DNA from: CALXOD01 sp964402715
GTDB lineage: Bacteria > Verrucomicrobiota > Lentisphaeria > Victivallales > Victivallaceae
Reading direction: 5' to 3'
DNA: 64,000 nt
Assembly (NCBI GenBank): GCA_964402715.1
Contig: CAYODJ010000003.1
Span: 40,538-104,537 of the forward strand
The notes beneath the pieces are model-generated. The model was not told where the DNA came from. It searched no databases and worked only from the letters and a program-made list of their open reading frames with translations. A program made the position numbers and the translations under genes. Of this stretch, positions 26,408 to 35,420 are shown one piece after another; positions within the stretch are counted from its first letter, which is position 1, and every line of letters begins with the position of its first letter.

Positions 26408-27799
26408 CTACTTTATCATCGGCGCCTCATAATGTTCATCGCCTCCGTAGGACTTATAGTAGCGGAGCACGATCAGGAGCAGGGATACACCGATAAAAGC
26501 GAACACTCCGCCGACTACGAAGAGCAGATAATAGTGCGCCCCGGGCCGGTCGGGATAGAAGCAGATCTGCACTTTATCCAGTGTCCATCCCAACACCATC
26601 GCGATTGTCATGTTCAATAAGGAAGTAGTCGAACCGTTCGCGGACGCGAACTGCGCGAAATGACTCCGCGGGAAAAGACGCTGACCATACGACGCGATCA
26701 GAGTATGCAGCGACATGGTGAATGGAAGATGAGCTGAGTAGACGATGCAGAAACTTATCTTCCCGCTAACACAAAATCCACCGAAAAACAGAACACACCC
26801 CAATGCCGCCGTCGCAACCAGCGATGTGCGGACGGGATGGAACCGATCCGACAGGCTGCCGAGATAATATGAGGTGAATATCGCCACGAGAAAACCTCCA
26901 CTCAACATCCATCCGTAAACCCGCAGATCGACTCCGAGTGACTTGGCATAAAACATTCCCCAAGTGTTTATCGGAAGCACCGACAACAGACAAAAGCATT
27001 GCGCCAGAATGACATAGCGATAATACGGCAATGCAAAGCATTCTCGGAAATAAGTGCGTATGTTCTCTATCACTCCTCTGCGCACCTCGCCGTCCTGCAC
27101 GGGAGGATATTCGCCCTCCTTGACCATTATGCACATCACAAACAGTCCGACGCCGTAGAGAACCGCCAGCGAGATGAATATCAATGACGTATGTGTCTCC
27201 GCGTAAGGAAGCAGTCCGAAGTTGAAAATCAGAGCGCAGGAAAGACTGACGGCCCGGAACATTGATACAAAACGGCCGATGAACTCGACCGGCACGACGT
27301 CGTTGGAAAGAGAGGTGAACAGCGCGTTAACCAGGGCGGTGCCGACGTCGAGCATGAGGTAAGAGACGGTGAAAGCCGCGATGTCGGCCATGCGTTCATC
27401 GATCGCGCCGCCCCATGCGGCATGCAGCCATGCCCCGAGCTGACGCGTGAACGCCAGCCCGACCAGTCCGCCGACCACCACCGGAGTATACATCAGCAGG
27501 AACGGAATACGGCGTCCGTACTTGCCGCGATGGCGATCGGAGCGGAAACTTATGACGGGGCCGAGGAACATGCCGATGAGGCTGGGAACGGTGACACACA
27601 GAACGCTGATCCAGAAATCCGACAACTTGAAAGATTTCGCCAGCAGCAGCACCACCGGACCCACCGTTCTCTCCTTCAGAGACCAGGCGAAATCTCCGCC
27701 CAGCAGCCAGACGAACAGCATCACTATGCCCGGCGTGGTGTAAGTCAGTGTTCCCGCACGCCAGATTTTCTTTACTTCTTTCTCACTTCCCTGATCCAT
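26408..27799 (-). CDS. MFS sugar transporter (GPH/SLC45-like)
   Basis: This is a cytoplasmic-membrane transporter of the major facilitator superfamily, probably for oligosaccharides or glycosides. From the ATG at 27799 (AGGG 8 nt upstream; the frame stays open to a TTG at 27868) it has 463 residues and about twelve membrane spans. The loop after span 2 reads GPVISFRSDRHRGKYGRRIP, the DRxRGRxGRR motif typical of GPH- and sucrose/maltose-type carriers. The second half has the related YLGSLSDRFHP. It lies downstream of the esterase and upstream of the GH5-like hydrolase on the same strand, which supports a role in uptake of released sugars. Confidence 0.82.
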   Translation of the reverse strand: MDQGSEKEVKKIWRAGTLTYTTPGIVMLFVWLLGGDFAWSLKERTVGPVVLLLAKSFKLSDFWISVLCVTVPSLIGMFLGPVISFRSDRHRGKYGRRIPFLLMYTPVVVGGLVGLAFTRQLGAWLHAAWGGAIDERMADIAAFTVSYLMLDVGTALVNALFTSLSNDVVPVEFIGRFVSMFRAVSLSCALIFNFGLLPYAETHTSLIFISLAVLYGVGLFVMCIMVKEGEYPPVQDGEVRRGVIENIRTYFRECFALPYYRYVILAQCFCLLSVLPINTWGMFYAKSLGVDLRVYGWMLSGGFLVAIFTSYYLGSLSDRFHPVRTSLVATAALGCVLFFGGFCVSGKISFCIVYSAHLPFTMSLHTLIASYGQRLFPRSHFAQFASANGSTTSLLNMTIAMVLGWTLDKVQICFYPDRPGAHYYLLFVVGGVFAFIGVSLLLIVLRYYKSYGGDEHYEAPMIK

Positions 27800-28485
27800 G
27801 ACCCTTGCCCTGTCCCCTGTTCTGTTAAAAAATTCATTCTCTGACAATGTCAACTTCTCATATTTCAAAGAGAAAACTGGAACTCAGCAAATTCACATGC
27901 TCTTTAGGATCTCAAAAGGTTCAGGAGGCCTCTCCCGCAGCATGTTGTTTAACCAAAAATCCAACAAAAAGGTCATCTTGAAAAAAAATCTCCCGATAAG
28001 CCTGTGAAACGGCCTTGCCGGCGACCCGCCGGCGATGAATTCTCCTCCGTTGTTCCGATTTTCCTGAAGTACTTTACGGGACACGGCGCGGATTTGAATT
28101 CAAACCGGCACCTGGAGAGATCTACCGCAAATTTCCTGTCGATCTTCCCCAGCCGCCTTCGTCGTCTCCATCTCCCGTCCAGGCCGACCGCCGTGAACTC
28201 AAAGCGCTTTTTTTTAACAACTAACCGGCAAATTGCTGAAGCCGGTCCGACGTAGCGGCAGCTTCGGCGTTCCGGAGCATTGCCGGTGTGAAAGCCGCCG
28301 CAATGCGCCTGCATTGCAGTCTTAAATCAGATGCCAACAAAGCCGCAGCAACACTCTTCGGCAATGCTCCGTATTCTGTGCGCACCTGCGCACATCTGCC
28401 TCCGGCTGATCACAGATGTCCGACGCTGTTTCAGCTCCGCCGAAGCAGACGATGGCTGCGCGGACGGAGAACATCCGGAAGAAAA
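27800..28485. other. intergenic region, 0.7 kb, degraded sequence
   Basis: No maintained frame is seen. CCTTGCCGGCGAC near 28011 also occurs near 8477. A REP-like motif is at 28429-28476. The sequence next to the MFS start is AT-rich, but I cannot fix a promoter. Confidence 0.45.
28429..28476. repeat. REP-like palindromic element (weak)
   Basis: CAGCTCCGCCGAAGCAGACG followed by ATGGCTGCGCGGACGGA keeps the GCAG/CTGC half-sites and the GCGGnCGGA right flank of the elements at 14831 and 16085. The palindrome is less perfect here. It ends just inside the esterase gene boundary region. Confidence 0.3.
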
Positions 28486-29355
28486 CTACTTGTTCCGCGT
28501 CGGCGACGGCTCCAAATGCAGGTCGTGCAGGAATCTGACGATCACCGGCCGGCTCTCCTCGTAATACTTTCCCCTGGAGAAAACGGCGTGTCCGGCTCCG
28601 GAGAATATCTCCAGATCGCAGCGGCAGCCTTTGTCCATGACCTGACGCCGGTACTCCCTGGCGTGCTCGACGCTCAGCACCGCGTCCCGATCACCGAGAA
28701 GCAGCAGCTGCGGCGGCATCGACCTGTGAAGATTGTGGATCGGCGAGAACTCCCGCCAGCGGTCCGGAATGCGGCGGTAGACGGCTCCGTACCCCGGAGG
28801 CGGTCCGGCGTCGATCACCGGACACATCAGAATGACCGCCCGCGGCGCGGGATCGATCGAGAGATCGTCGTCCGGAGCGTCCAGCTTGAGAACCGAGGTG
28901 CTGATCGCCAGATGCGCTCCGGCGGAGCTGCCCGCGGTGATTATCCGGTCCGGATCCACGCCGAACCTCGCCGCGTGCTTCTTCAGATAACGGACGGCGC
29001 TCCGCGCATCCTCCACCGCCTGAAAGACGGTGTTCTGCGGTTTTTCCGGCGGACTGAGACGGTAGGACACCGAAAACGCGACGTAGCCGCAGTCGGCCCA
29101 GTCGCGGCACTGCCGGAAAAACTGCTCCGGCGAGCCTCCCCTCCATCCGCCTCCGTGGAACATCACCATCGCCGGAACGCTCACGCCGGAACGCCGCGGA
29201 CGGAACACGAAGAGCTTGAGCTCCTCGCCGGACGGTGTCTTCCTGTAGACGACCGTCTCGTCCGGGGCGGGGACGGGTCCGGAAGCCGCCCGGACCGCGC
29301 CGCAGACGCCGATCACGCACAGTGCGCTCATGATTCTCATCATCGCCGATTTCAT
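28486..29355 (-). CDS. secreted alpha/beta-hydrolase esterase (acetylesterase-like)
   Basis: I use the ATG at 29355 (GGAG 9 nt upstream), which opens a signal peptide MKSAMMRIMSALCVIGVCGAV cut near VRAAS. The 289-residue enzyme belongs to the alpha/beta-hydrolase_3 / BD-FAE-like esterases. The oxyanion-hole motif FHGGGW, the nucleophile Ser144 in AGSSAGAHLA, the Asp in LLGDRDAVL and the His in GAGHAVF form the catalytic triad. Such enzymes remove acetyl or other ester groups from polysaccharides. It lies 93 bp downstream of the pseudopilin gene on the same strand and is probably co-transcribed with it. Confidence 0.85.
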   Translation of the reverse strand: MKSAMMRIMSALCVIGVCGAVRAASGPVPAPDETVVYRKTPSGEELKLFVFRPRRSGVSVPAMVMFHGGGWRGGSPEQFFRQCRDWADCGYVAFSVSYRLSPPEKPQNTVFQAVEDARSAVRYLKKHAARFGVDPDRIITAGSSAGAHLAISTSVLKLDAPDDDLSIDPAPRAVILMCPVIDAGPPPGYGAVYRRIPDRWREFSPIHNLHRSMPPQLLLLGDRDAVLSVEHAREYRRQVMDKGCRCDLEIFSGAGHAVFSRGKYYEESRPVIVRFLHDLHLEPSPTRNK

Positions 29356-29448
29356 GACAGCAATCTCCATGAATTAGCCGCAGAACAGGAAGGAGAGGAA
29401 GCGGTGCATCTCCTCCCCCTGAAAGCTTGTTCCCCGTCCGCGTCGGAG

Positions 29449-30270
29449 CTATTTGACGGCGGCGAAATAGTAGGTGTTATTCGCGGCTCCGCTGTTGGCG
29501 ACCCTCTTCTTGCCCTGAAAGAGCGCGGCGTTCTCCATCGATCTGGCGTGTCCGTCCGCCCATGCAATCGGCATTGTGGTGTAGTTGTCGTGCCGGCCGT
29601 CGACCTTCTCACGCGGATTACAGGACAACGCGACCGCATCCGTGGTGCTGGCCGCCGTACGATCGGAGCTTTCGCCGATGACCAGCGTCTCCGACGGATG
29701 CTTGAGACTGGACATCTTGCAGGATTTGATGCTGCCGTCGCCGAAAGCATATCCCAGGGGCTCGGTGCCGTTGCCGAAGTTGTACCCGTAGCCGCCGCCG
29801 TATATCATGCTGCCGTCGACGTTCTCGCCGCTCGGATCAAGCTTTTTTTTGAGAGTCTCGTCGGTCATGTTCCCGGCGCGCCACGACGGACAGGCGAACA
29901 CACCGGTGCACAGTCTTCTCGCGTTGCTCTTGTCCGCCATGGTCGCCTTGTCGGCGAATTTGGTGCCGACGTACGGCAGAAGCTGCTTCTTCCATGAGGC
30001 CATCCCGGGCGGGTTGCCGCCCCATTTCGCGTTCATTATGGGAAAGAAGTCGTCATTGTCTCCGGCGTACATTACCGTCGACGTGGCCAGCTGCTTCAGG
30101 TTGGAGATGCAGTTGCTCTTCTGCGCCGCCGCCCGCGCCTTGGACAGCGCCGGCAGAAGCATCCCCGCCAGAATCGCGATGATGGCGATCACCACCAGAA
30201 GCTCGATCAATGTGAAATCCGACCTTCCCTTTCTCATCTTGACACCCCGCTTCTTTAATCCTGATTTCAT
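29449..30270 (-). CDS. type II pseudopilin-like protein with H-X9-DG domain (DUF1559-like)
   Basis: The N-terminus has the prepilin peptidase site and hydrophobic helix DFTLIELLVVIAIIAILAGM, with Glu at position 5 after the cleavage Phe. It is followed by LLPALSKARAAAQKSNCISN, a signature very common in Lentisphaerae and Planctomycetes pseudopilins. The C-terminal globular part has the processing-associated motif His...AWADGHA (H-X9-DG). The 273-residue length is typical. Such proteins occur in large paralogous families next to glycan-degrading genes; whether they form fibres or bind substrate is not known. The GGGGAG 11 nt upstream supports the ATG at 30270, though an ATG 11 codons later is also possible. 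Confidence 0.9.
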   Translation of the reverse strand: MKSGLKKRGVKMRKGRSDFTLIELLVVIAIIAILAGMLLPALSKARAAAQKSNCISNLKQLATSTVMYAGDNDDFFPIMNAKWGGNPPGMASWKKQLLPYVGTKFADKATMADKSNARRLCTGVFACPSWRAGNMTDETLKKKLDPSGENVDGSMIYGGGYGYNFGNGTEPLGYAFGDGSIKSCKMSSLKHPSETLVIGESSDRTAASTTDAVALSCNPREKVDGRHDNYTTMPIAWADGHARSMENAALFQGKKRVANSGAANNTYYFAAVK

Positions 30271-30334
30271 TCACCACTTCACTCCCCGCCGCATCCCGAC
30301 GCCGCTGGAAGCGCGGTTTCTTTCACGCAAGTCG

Positions 30335-30374
30335 GTTGACTATTCAAATCACGATTGAATAAAGTTGACTATCC
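30335..30374. promoter_or_regulatory. operator-like repeats at the pseudopilin promoter
   Basis: Two near-identical 11-mers, GTTGACTATTC (30335-30345) and GTTGACTATCC (30364-30374), repeat with a 29-bp period. Between them ATTCAA and TTGAAT form an inverted repeat (30342-30360). The element lies immediately downstream of and touching the proposed minus-strand -10. A bound regulator would block transcription of the pseudopilin-esterase operon. The regulator is not in the window. Confidence 0.5.
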
Positions 30375-30376
30375 TA

Positions 30377-30405
30377 ATTATCATTTAAGAACGAGGTCAT
30401 GTCAA
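30377..30405 (-). promoter_or_regulatory. sigma-70-type promoter of the pseudopilin operon
   Basis: On the minus strand TTGACA (30400-30405), a 17-nt spacer and GATAAT (30377-30382) make a near-consensus promoter. It would start transcription near 30370 and leave a leader of about 100 nt before the pseudopilin start. A 15-nt A/T homopolymer tract (30412-30426, T on plus) lies just upstream of the -35 and may act as an UP-type element. Confidence 0.75.
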
Positions 30406-30426
30406 GAGGTATTTTTTTTTTTTTTT

Positions 30427-31157
30427 GAAAATCGAATGTAAATAGCCGAAATCACTGAAATTTTTCTCAAAAACCTCGAAAAACGACTTTCCCGGCGATA
30501 AGGAAGTTCATCCGACGGTTCCGCAACACCGCTGATTTACGAACGGATGTTCTGCCATGATGTTCGCAGAGCGGCACAGCTATGTCTCAGCAACGGAATG
30601 GAGGACGCGTCCGTACATGGACATTTGCAAACCTTGCGAACGAGATGTAAAATGAGAGAGTCGGCTCAGTCTCAGCAACCGGCGGTTGCGGAGACTGAGC
30701 CGAAGTCGCACAGACTGTCTGTGATCAATCCAAAGCCATCTTCCCATGGGATAAGCACATCACCATCTACATGGCGGAAGCTTCCTGCGATGCAGAGGGA
30801 CAGCATCCGTCCTGTCGGTGTAAGCACAGCTCCGGAACAGGCTTTCCCGCCGGGATTTGCTCCGTCATGAACAAACTCAATGAAAGAAAAAATCGGAAAA
30901 GGTTTTTTTAAAAAAATCAGAGAAGTAAGCTCAATGTGGTGGTGAAAAGAGCTGTTCTTTAAAGCCTATGGGACGACAGTGCAATCAGATCTGAGTGCGT
31001 GCACAATACACAGGCGTCGACCTCCATAGCCCACTGCGTCAGAAACCGTATGCCGACGCGAGCCGGTCGCCGCACACTTTGCGGAATGCCGGGTTCATGC
31101 CATTCACGTCCTGTTTCAGGCAAAACTTCAGTTCATAAAATTCGTGGGCATGCCGGC
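30427..31157. other. intergenic region, 0.7 kb, hairpins and a decayed fragment
   Basis: No gene is seen. The stretch has a strong hairpin at 30661-30703 and a second small palindrome CACAGACTGTCTGTG at 30709-30723. Near its right end is a fragment of the decayed transposase-like repeat: AAAATTCGTGGGCA at 31137-31150 is identical to 9051-9064. AATCAGAGAAGT near 30917 recurs near 62688 with further partial similarity. Confidence 0.5.
30661..30703. repeat. strong hairpin (13-bp perfect stem plus inner stem)
   Basis: TCGGCTCAGTCTC (30661-30673) is perfectly complementary to GAGACTGAGCCGA (30691-30703). Inside it GCAACC pairs with GGTTGC around a GGC loop, with a single A-G mismatch between the two stems. 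The resulting 19-bp stem is far stronger than chance. No T-run follows on either strand, so it is not a standard terminator. The inner GCAACCGGCGGTTGC is close to the core of the REP-like elements. Confidence 0.6.
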
Positions 31158-32582
31158 CTACTTTAATCCGCCGAAACGAAACCCTTTCAATACGCCCGGC
31201 CCAAACTTGCTCCACTCAATAGAACGACTGACGCAATGCCTATGGACAATTTTGCCATAGAGCACAAAAAGCAGAACTGTGGAGAAAATTGCGCTTAACG
31301 CCCATGAGATGGGAAGACAGAGCAACAGAAATTCCATTGTCCTGTGAAGCGGGAATATGAAATAGACCCAAAAAATTCGGAACACACAACAGCCAAGGAA
31401 AGACACCACCGCCGAATACATGGAATAACCAATACCGCGCAGTCCGCCGCTGGCGACCTCCATCACGGAGGCAATCAGGTATGTCGTGAAAAAAATCTTC
31501 ATCCGAATCATCCCCCAGGCTATCACATCGACATCGGGATTGATGAGCGCGAGCACTGAAGTTCCAATCAGGTAGAAACCCCATCCTATGATCAGACAGG
31601 TTATGCTTCCGCATAGGAAACAATAAATAAGACTTCTGAAAATACGGCCGAATCTCCTGCCTCCCAGGTTTTGAGCCACAAAAGAAATGGCGGCTTGATG
31701 AAATACTGCGGCGCCGCTCCACGGTATCCCCTCCACGGCCTGTGTTGCCGTTGATCCCGCCATGGCCAGAGAACCGAACGAATTAATCGACGATTGAAGA
31801 ACCATGTTGGAAAGAGAGAAACAGGCCCCCTGCACACCAGCGGGAATACCTATCTCCAACATCTCTATCAAAATGTGCGTGTCAATACTCAACTCCTTGA
31901 ATTTGAGTCGAATGTCATGACCGGAAAAACACAGCGTTCTCAGAACCAGGCAGGCGGAAATGGCATGCGAGATTGTGGTTGCCAATGCCACGCCTCCGAC
32001 ATCCATACCGCAGATTATCACGAAGAAAAGATTCAACAGCAGATTTCCAGTCCCCGCAACGACAAGAATGTAAAACGGTTTGCGCGTGTCACCCAGCGCC
32101 CTCAAAATCGAACAGCCAAAATTATAGAGCATGATGAAAGGTATGGCGCAGAAACAAATCCTTAAATAAACGCAGGCCTTCGGCAGAACAGATGCCGGCG
32201 TGCCCATTAAAATCAACACCGGTTTAGCTATTAACAGTCCGATAAACATCAACGCCAATCCCATGATCGGCGCAACAGTTATGGATGTGCGAATCGTGCG
32301 CATCACTCCTTCGAGATCTTTTCCGCCGAAGAATCTGGCTGCAAGAACATTGGTTCCGACCGACAGTCCAATAAAGGAATTCACGACGAGATTGTTCAGG
32401 TTGATTGTGGCGCCTACAGCAGCCATGGATTCGTGCGGCGCATAATGTCCCAGCACGACCAGATCGGCGGCATTGAAAAGCAGCTGAAGGACGTTGGTGA
32501 AGAAAAGTGGCAGGGAGAAAAATACTATTTTGCTGAACAGAGGTCCATGACACATGTCGATTTGATATCTGTTTCCTGCCAT
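31158..32582 (-). CDS. MATE family efflux transporter
   Basis: This is a cation-coupled multidrug/metabolite exporter of the MATE (NorM/DinF) superfamily in the cytoplasmic membrane. The 474-residue protein has twelve likely spans in two pseudo-symmetric halves. It begins LFSKIVFFSLPLFFTNVLQLLFNAADLVVLG, broken here by description only, and has the second-half counterpart EIGIPAGVQGACFSL. The ATG at 32582 is preferred over a GTG at 32591; neither has a clear ribosome site. Substrate cannot be predicted. It appears monocistronic, with 400 bp of non-coding sequence upstream. Confidence 0.88.
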   Translation of the reverse strand: MAGNRYQIDMCHGPLFSKIVFFSLPLFFTNVLQLLFNAADLVVLGHYAPHESMAAVGATINLNNLVVNSFIGLSVGTNVLAARFFGGKDLEGVMRTIRTSITVAPIMGLALMFIGLLIAKPVLILMGTPASVLPKACVYLRICFCAIPFIMLYNFGCSILRALGDTRKPFYILVVAGTGNLLLNLFFVIICGMDVGGVALATTISHAISACLVLRTLCFSGHDIRLKFKELSIDTHILIEMLEIGIPAGVQGACFSLSNMVLQSSINSFGSLAMAGSTATQAVEGIPWSGAAVFHQAAISFVAQNLGGRRFGRIFRSLIYCFLCGSITCLIIGWGFYLIGTSVLALINPDVDVIAWGMIRMKIFFTTYLIASVMEVASGGLRGIGYSMYSAVVSFLGCCVFRIFWVYFIFPLHRTMEFLLLCLPISWALSAIFSTVLLFVLYGKIVHRHCVSRSIEWSKFGPGVLKGFRFGGLK

Positions 32583-32987
32583 TCGAAGCACTATGAGGTT
32601 TGATTGACGTCAGGAACCACCAGCAGGTGGACACGGGATTGCCCGTAAACTACATCCTGACGCAAACCGTTGCAAATCATATGACCGTCGGTTGATCGGA
32701 ACGTCACGCATGGAACCGGACGAAGCACTTCATACAGAATAGACACAGACTCATTCGCTTCCCCCGTGGCAAGCAGCCGTCAATACAGCGGAATCATCAC
32801 AGCGTCATTGCCGAAATTCAACTTTCCCTGAGGGTTGTCGCCGGCACACGACCATGCGTATGGGAAAATCGGAGTCCGGCGACCGCCCGTCTTCATCTTG
32901 CGGTTGCGTTCCATAGCATGCGTCCGGCGGTGTACAACGCAACGCCTGACCACGGCGGAACAGTGGAACGCAGTCAGGAAGACACTG
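32583..32987. other. intergenic region, 405 bp
   Basis: Mostly unassigned sequence between the MATE gene and the TPR gene, both on the minus strand. The right part carries a protein-like fragment (32780-32917), listed separately. Confidence 0.45.
32780..32917 (-). pseudogene. protein-coding fragment, unidentified
   Basis: On the minus strand a 45-codon open segment ends PIFPYAWSCAGDN, then PQGKLNFGNDAVMIPLY, then a stop. The composition (Pro/Gly/aromatic, Gly-Asn turns) looks like the C-terminus of a real secreted enzyme or pseudopilin rather than random sequence. The frame upstream runs into the TPR gene and shows nothing recognisable. I take it as a gene end left after decay; a short genuine protein is possible. 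Confidence 0.25.
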
Positions 32988-34742
32988 TCACCTCCGGCGA
33001 GAAAGCTCCGACAGTTTCGCGCGGATTGCGTCACCATCGACGTCAAAATCAAAGGATTCCTCCACCGCTTTCTTGTAATAAGAGTAGGCGGCATCCAGAT
33101 TGCCGAGCTTCATCATGATGTCACCGGCATGATCCAACATGACGCCACGTCCCGGAGAATCCAATTCATCCGGAGAGGAAAGCGCCAGGCGGATGTAATC
33201 CGACGCAGCTTCGTATTCTCCAAGCCGATACTGCAACCAAGCCATGCTGTCCAGGTACGCGCCGCACTCCGGGTCGTCTTCCAGCGCATATCTGATTAGC
33301 TTCTCCGCCTCGTCAAGCCGCACATCCAGAGTCGTTGCGACATATCCTACGCTGTTGGCGTTTTTGGGATCATCCAGCATCTTCATGGACGCAAGCTTAT
33401 TCCAGCAGTAGTTGAGAAGAGCCACGTCACCGTTTTGTTCCGCCGGCAACAGCATCATACCGTAGATTACGTCATTCGCTTTTCCGTGTTGCTGCTTTTC
33501 CTCGTTTCTCAAGACATCAAGCATCTGTTTGTAATTTCGCGTTTTCCTATGCAGCATGTTGTTCAGATCCCACTGCAATTCGCCGTCCTCAACGGAATTA
33601 ATCTCCGATTCCGCCTCACGAATCCTGTCTGCGGCGAGAAGTCCGGCTATCAACAGAAATTCAGCATTAGAATCGCCGGGCGCGGTTTTTAGCATGTCCC
33701 GTGCGGAATTGACTGTCAGGTCATAGTCGCCATGCCGCAATGCAGCGTTTGCCTGCAACGCAAGGAGCGACCGATCGCCCGGCATCATTTTCAGAAGATC
33801 GCCAACCACCGTCAATGCGTCACCATAGCGCCGCGCCATGAACAGAACCCTCGCAAGCAGATAACGCGGTTCAACCTGTCGCTCCGGCGCTTCCGCCGAA
33901 TGTTCCACAATCCGAACGGCATCGTCCGCCAGATGCAGTTGCAAGTAAGCGACCGCACGCCTCCCGAGTGAGTTCAAATCAGATATTGCATTGTCGGTTT
34001 CCGCCATTCCCTCTATGTATTCGTTCCTGCATCGCTCCAGGATCTCTCGGTCGCTCGGAAGCAATCCGAAGAATCTGCGTTTTCGATCTGCCCGTCGAGC
34101 AGCGCGATTATAGAAATCCGCCGACAATTCCTGCATCCAAAGGTGCTCCGGAAAGAACTCGCTGTCGCCGAATCTTCTGAAGAAATCATATGCATCATCG
34201 GTTCTGTTGTCGCGAAGCAGATTAGCGGCGTGGATTTTTAAGATGCGACAGAACGCCCGGTACGAACGCGCGTCAAGTCTTGCAGGTTCAATCTGCGCCA
34301 TGACCGCCCGTTCCACCAGATCCTTTAGCGAATCAGAACATACGGAACACCGCAAAGCAAAATGCAACGCCTGCTCAACTAAAAGCGGATGTTCCGGATG
34401 CAAGTTCGCAACCCCCAGCATGCCTCTGGCGATTTTTTCCAGATAAACAGAATCCTTCGCATATGCATTGAGCAGGATATAGGCGGAATTCAACCCGGGA
34501 TCCCCATCCAACGTCATCAACAGCCAATCTATGCGTTGTTCCTCCGTCCCCCGCTGCATGACCGCCCGTATGAAGTTACCCAATGCAAATGAACGCCGGC
34601 TGCTGAACATGTCCGGCTGCGCCTCGGCGTGCAACGCATCATTCATAACCGATCCACGATCAGGAACACCACCCATCTTCCCGAACGCGGACAGCAGCAA
34701 CGGAATCATAGTCATCATCAGACACAATATCACCTTGTGCAT
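32988..34742 (-). CDS. exported tetratricopeptide-repeat protein
   Basis: The ATG at 34742 has GGGAG 8 nt upstream and opens a signal peptide or anchor (MHKVILCLMMTMIPLLLSAFG). I prefer it to the frame start at 34802. The 584-residue product is almost entirely helical repeats. Clear TPR units are at the C-terminus: DEAEKLIRYALEDDPECGAY, LDSMAWLQYRLGEYEAA, then DHAGDIMMKLGNLDAAYSYY. Bacterial exported TPR proteins of this type are usually scaffolds in envelope assembly or secretion. No enzymatic domain is seen. It is monocistronic; the nearest upstream gene on the strand is the RluA-type synthase, 694 bp away. Confidence 0.8.
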   Translation of the reverse strand: MHKVILCLMMTMIPLLLSAFGKMGGVPDRGSVMNDALHAEAQPDMFSSRRSFALGNFIRAVMQRGTEEQRIDWLLMTLDGDPGLNSAYILLNAYAKDSVYLEKIARGMLGVANLHPEHPLLVEQALHFALRCSVCSDSLKDLVERAVMAQIEPARLDARSYRAFCRILKIHAANLLRDNRTDDAYDFFRRFGDSEFFPEHLWMQELSADFYNRAARRADRKRRFFGLLPSDREILERCRNEYIEGMAETDNAISDLNSLGRRAVAYLQLHLADDAVRIVEHSAEAPERQVEPRYLLARVLFMARRYGDALTVVGDLLKMMPGDRSLLALQANAALRHGDYDLTVNSARDMLKTAPGDSNAEFLLIAGLLAADRIREAESEINSVEDGELQWDLNNMLHRKTRNYKQMLDVLRNEEKQQHGKANDVIYGMMLLPAEQNGDVALLNYCWNKLASMKMLDDPKNANSVGYVATTLDVRLDEAEKLIRYALEDDPECGAYLDSMAWLQYRLGEYEAASDYIRLALSSPDELDSPGRGVMLDHAGDIMMKLGNLDAAYSYYKKAVEESFDFDVDGDAIRAKLSELSRRR

Positions 34743-34883
34743 CGACACATCTCCCGTGATAGTCTGGTACTGTCTCAAATTATGACGTGATGAACGAAAC
34801 ACGTCCGCTCTCTAAACTTTCGGGAAAGTCCGCCGAAAGCGAGGAGAGCGCATCCCCACGATAAAGTTGGCATGAATTCGACG

Positions 34884-34952
34884 CTTTTCAAGCGCAGGAG
34901 AAAGTTTCTGCGCATGAACCCGTGAATACTCCCGTCGGAAGCGCTTGAAAAG
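34884..34952. repeat. 12-bp perfect inverted repeat with 45-nt loop
   Basis: CTTTTCAAGCGC (34884-34895) is perfectly complementary to GCGCTTGAAAAG (34941-34952). The 45 nt between contain no obvious second stem. The position is ~140 bp upstream of the TPR gene start. It could be a structured RNA, a protein-binding site or inverted ends of a tiny element; the sequence does not decide. Confidence 0.5.
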
Positions 34953-35340
34953 GGAAATTCGCGGGGGAATGCCGGTGATGCTTCCGAGACATGCTCCAGA
35001 GGATTCCGAATCTCGGATATCGGATCTGGGGAATCCCCTCCATGAGACGCCGTCCCTACGGTCATCTCATGGGTAAGCGGAAGTTTCGACCGACTGGCTC
35101 CCGTCATTCCCGTAATGAATCCGGAACAAGGCTGACATCGGCGCGTCCGGCTGTATTTTCCCGGCAGACACAACCGTGGACTGCACCCCTGTCATGTTCC
35201 AGAAGTGGCCGGGAAAGCCGAGCAGAAAATGAAACGCAGAATCAAAAACGCCTGCGGCCGAAGCAACAGGAGAGCGGCCGAAATCGCACGGATCATCCTG
35301 AAACGCCTCGCCAGACGCCGTCGGACGGGAAAGAGCACCG

Positions 35341-35420
35341 GAAGAAGACGGACGAACATCATCGGCAATGTCTCCGTCTGCGTCGGGGCAGCCACGGGTG
35401 TTTCCCTGCGGAAGTTCGGG
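35341..35420 (+). pseudogene. decayed transposase-like fragment, copy C
   Basis: GAACATCATCGGCAA (35354-35368) is identical to 8997-9011 in copy A. Flanking sequence (GGAAGAAGACGGAC, TCTGCGTCGG, GCGGAAGTTCG) follows copy A with scattered differences. Only the part corresponding to the end of copies A and B is present, so this is a short relic. Confidence 0.45.

Noticed and set aside
28288..29997. 569-codon plus-strand frame across the esterase and pseudopilin genes
   Set aside because: Both genes on the other strand have unmistakable motifs; the plus frame has none.
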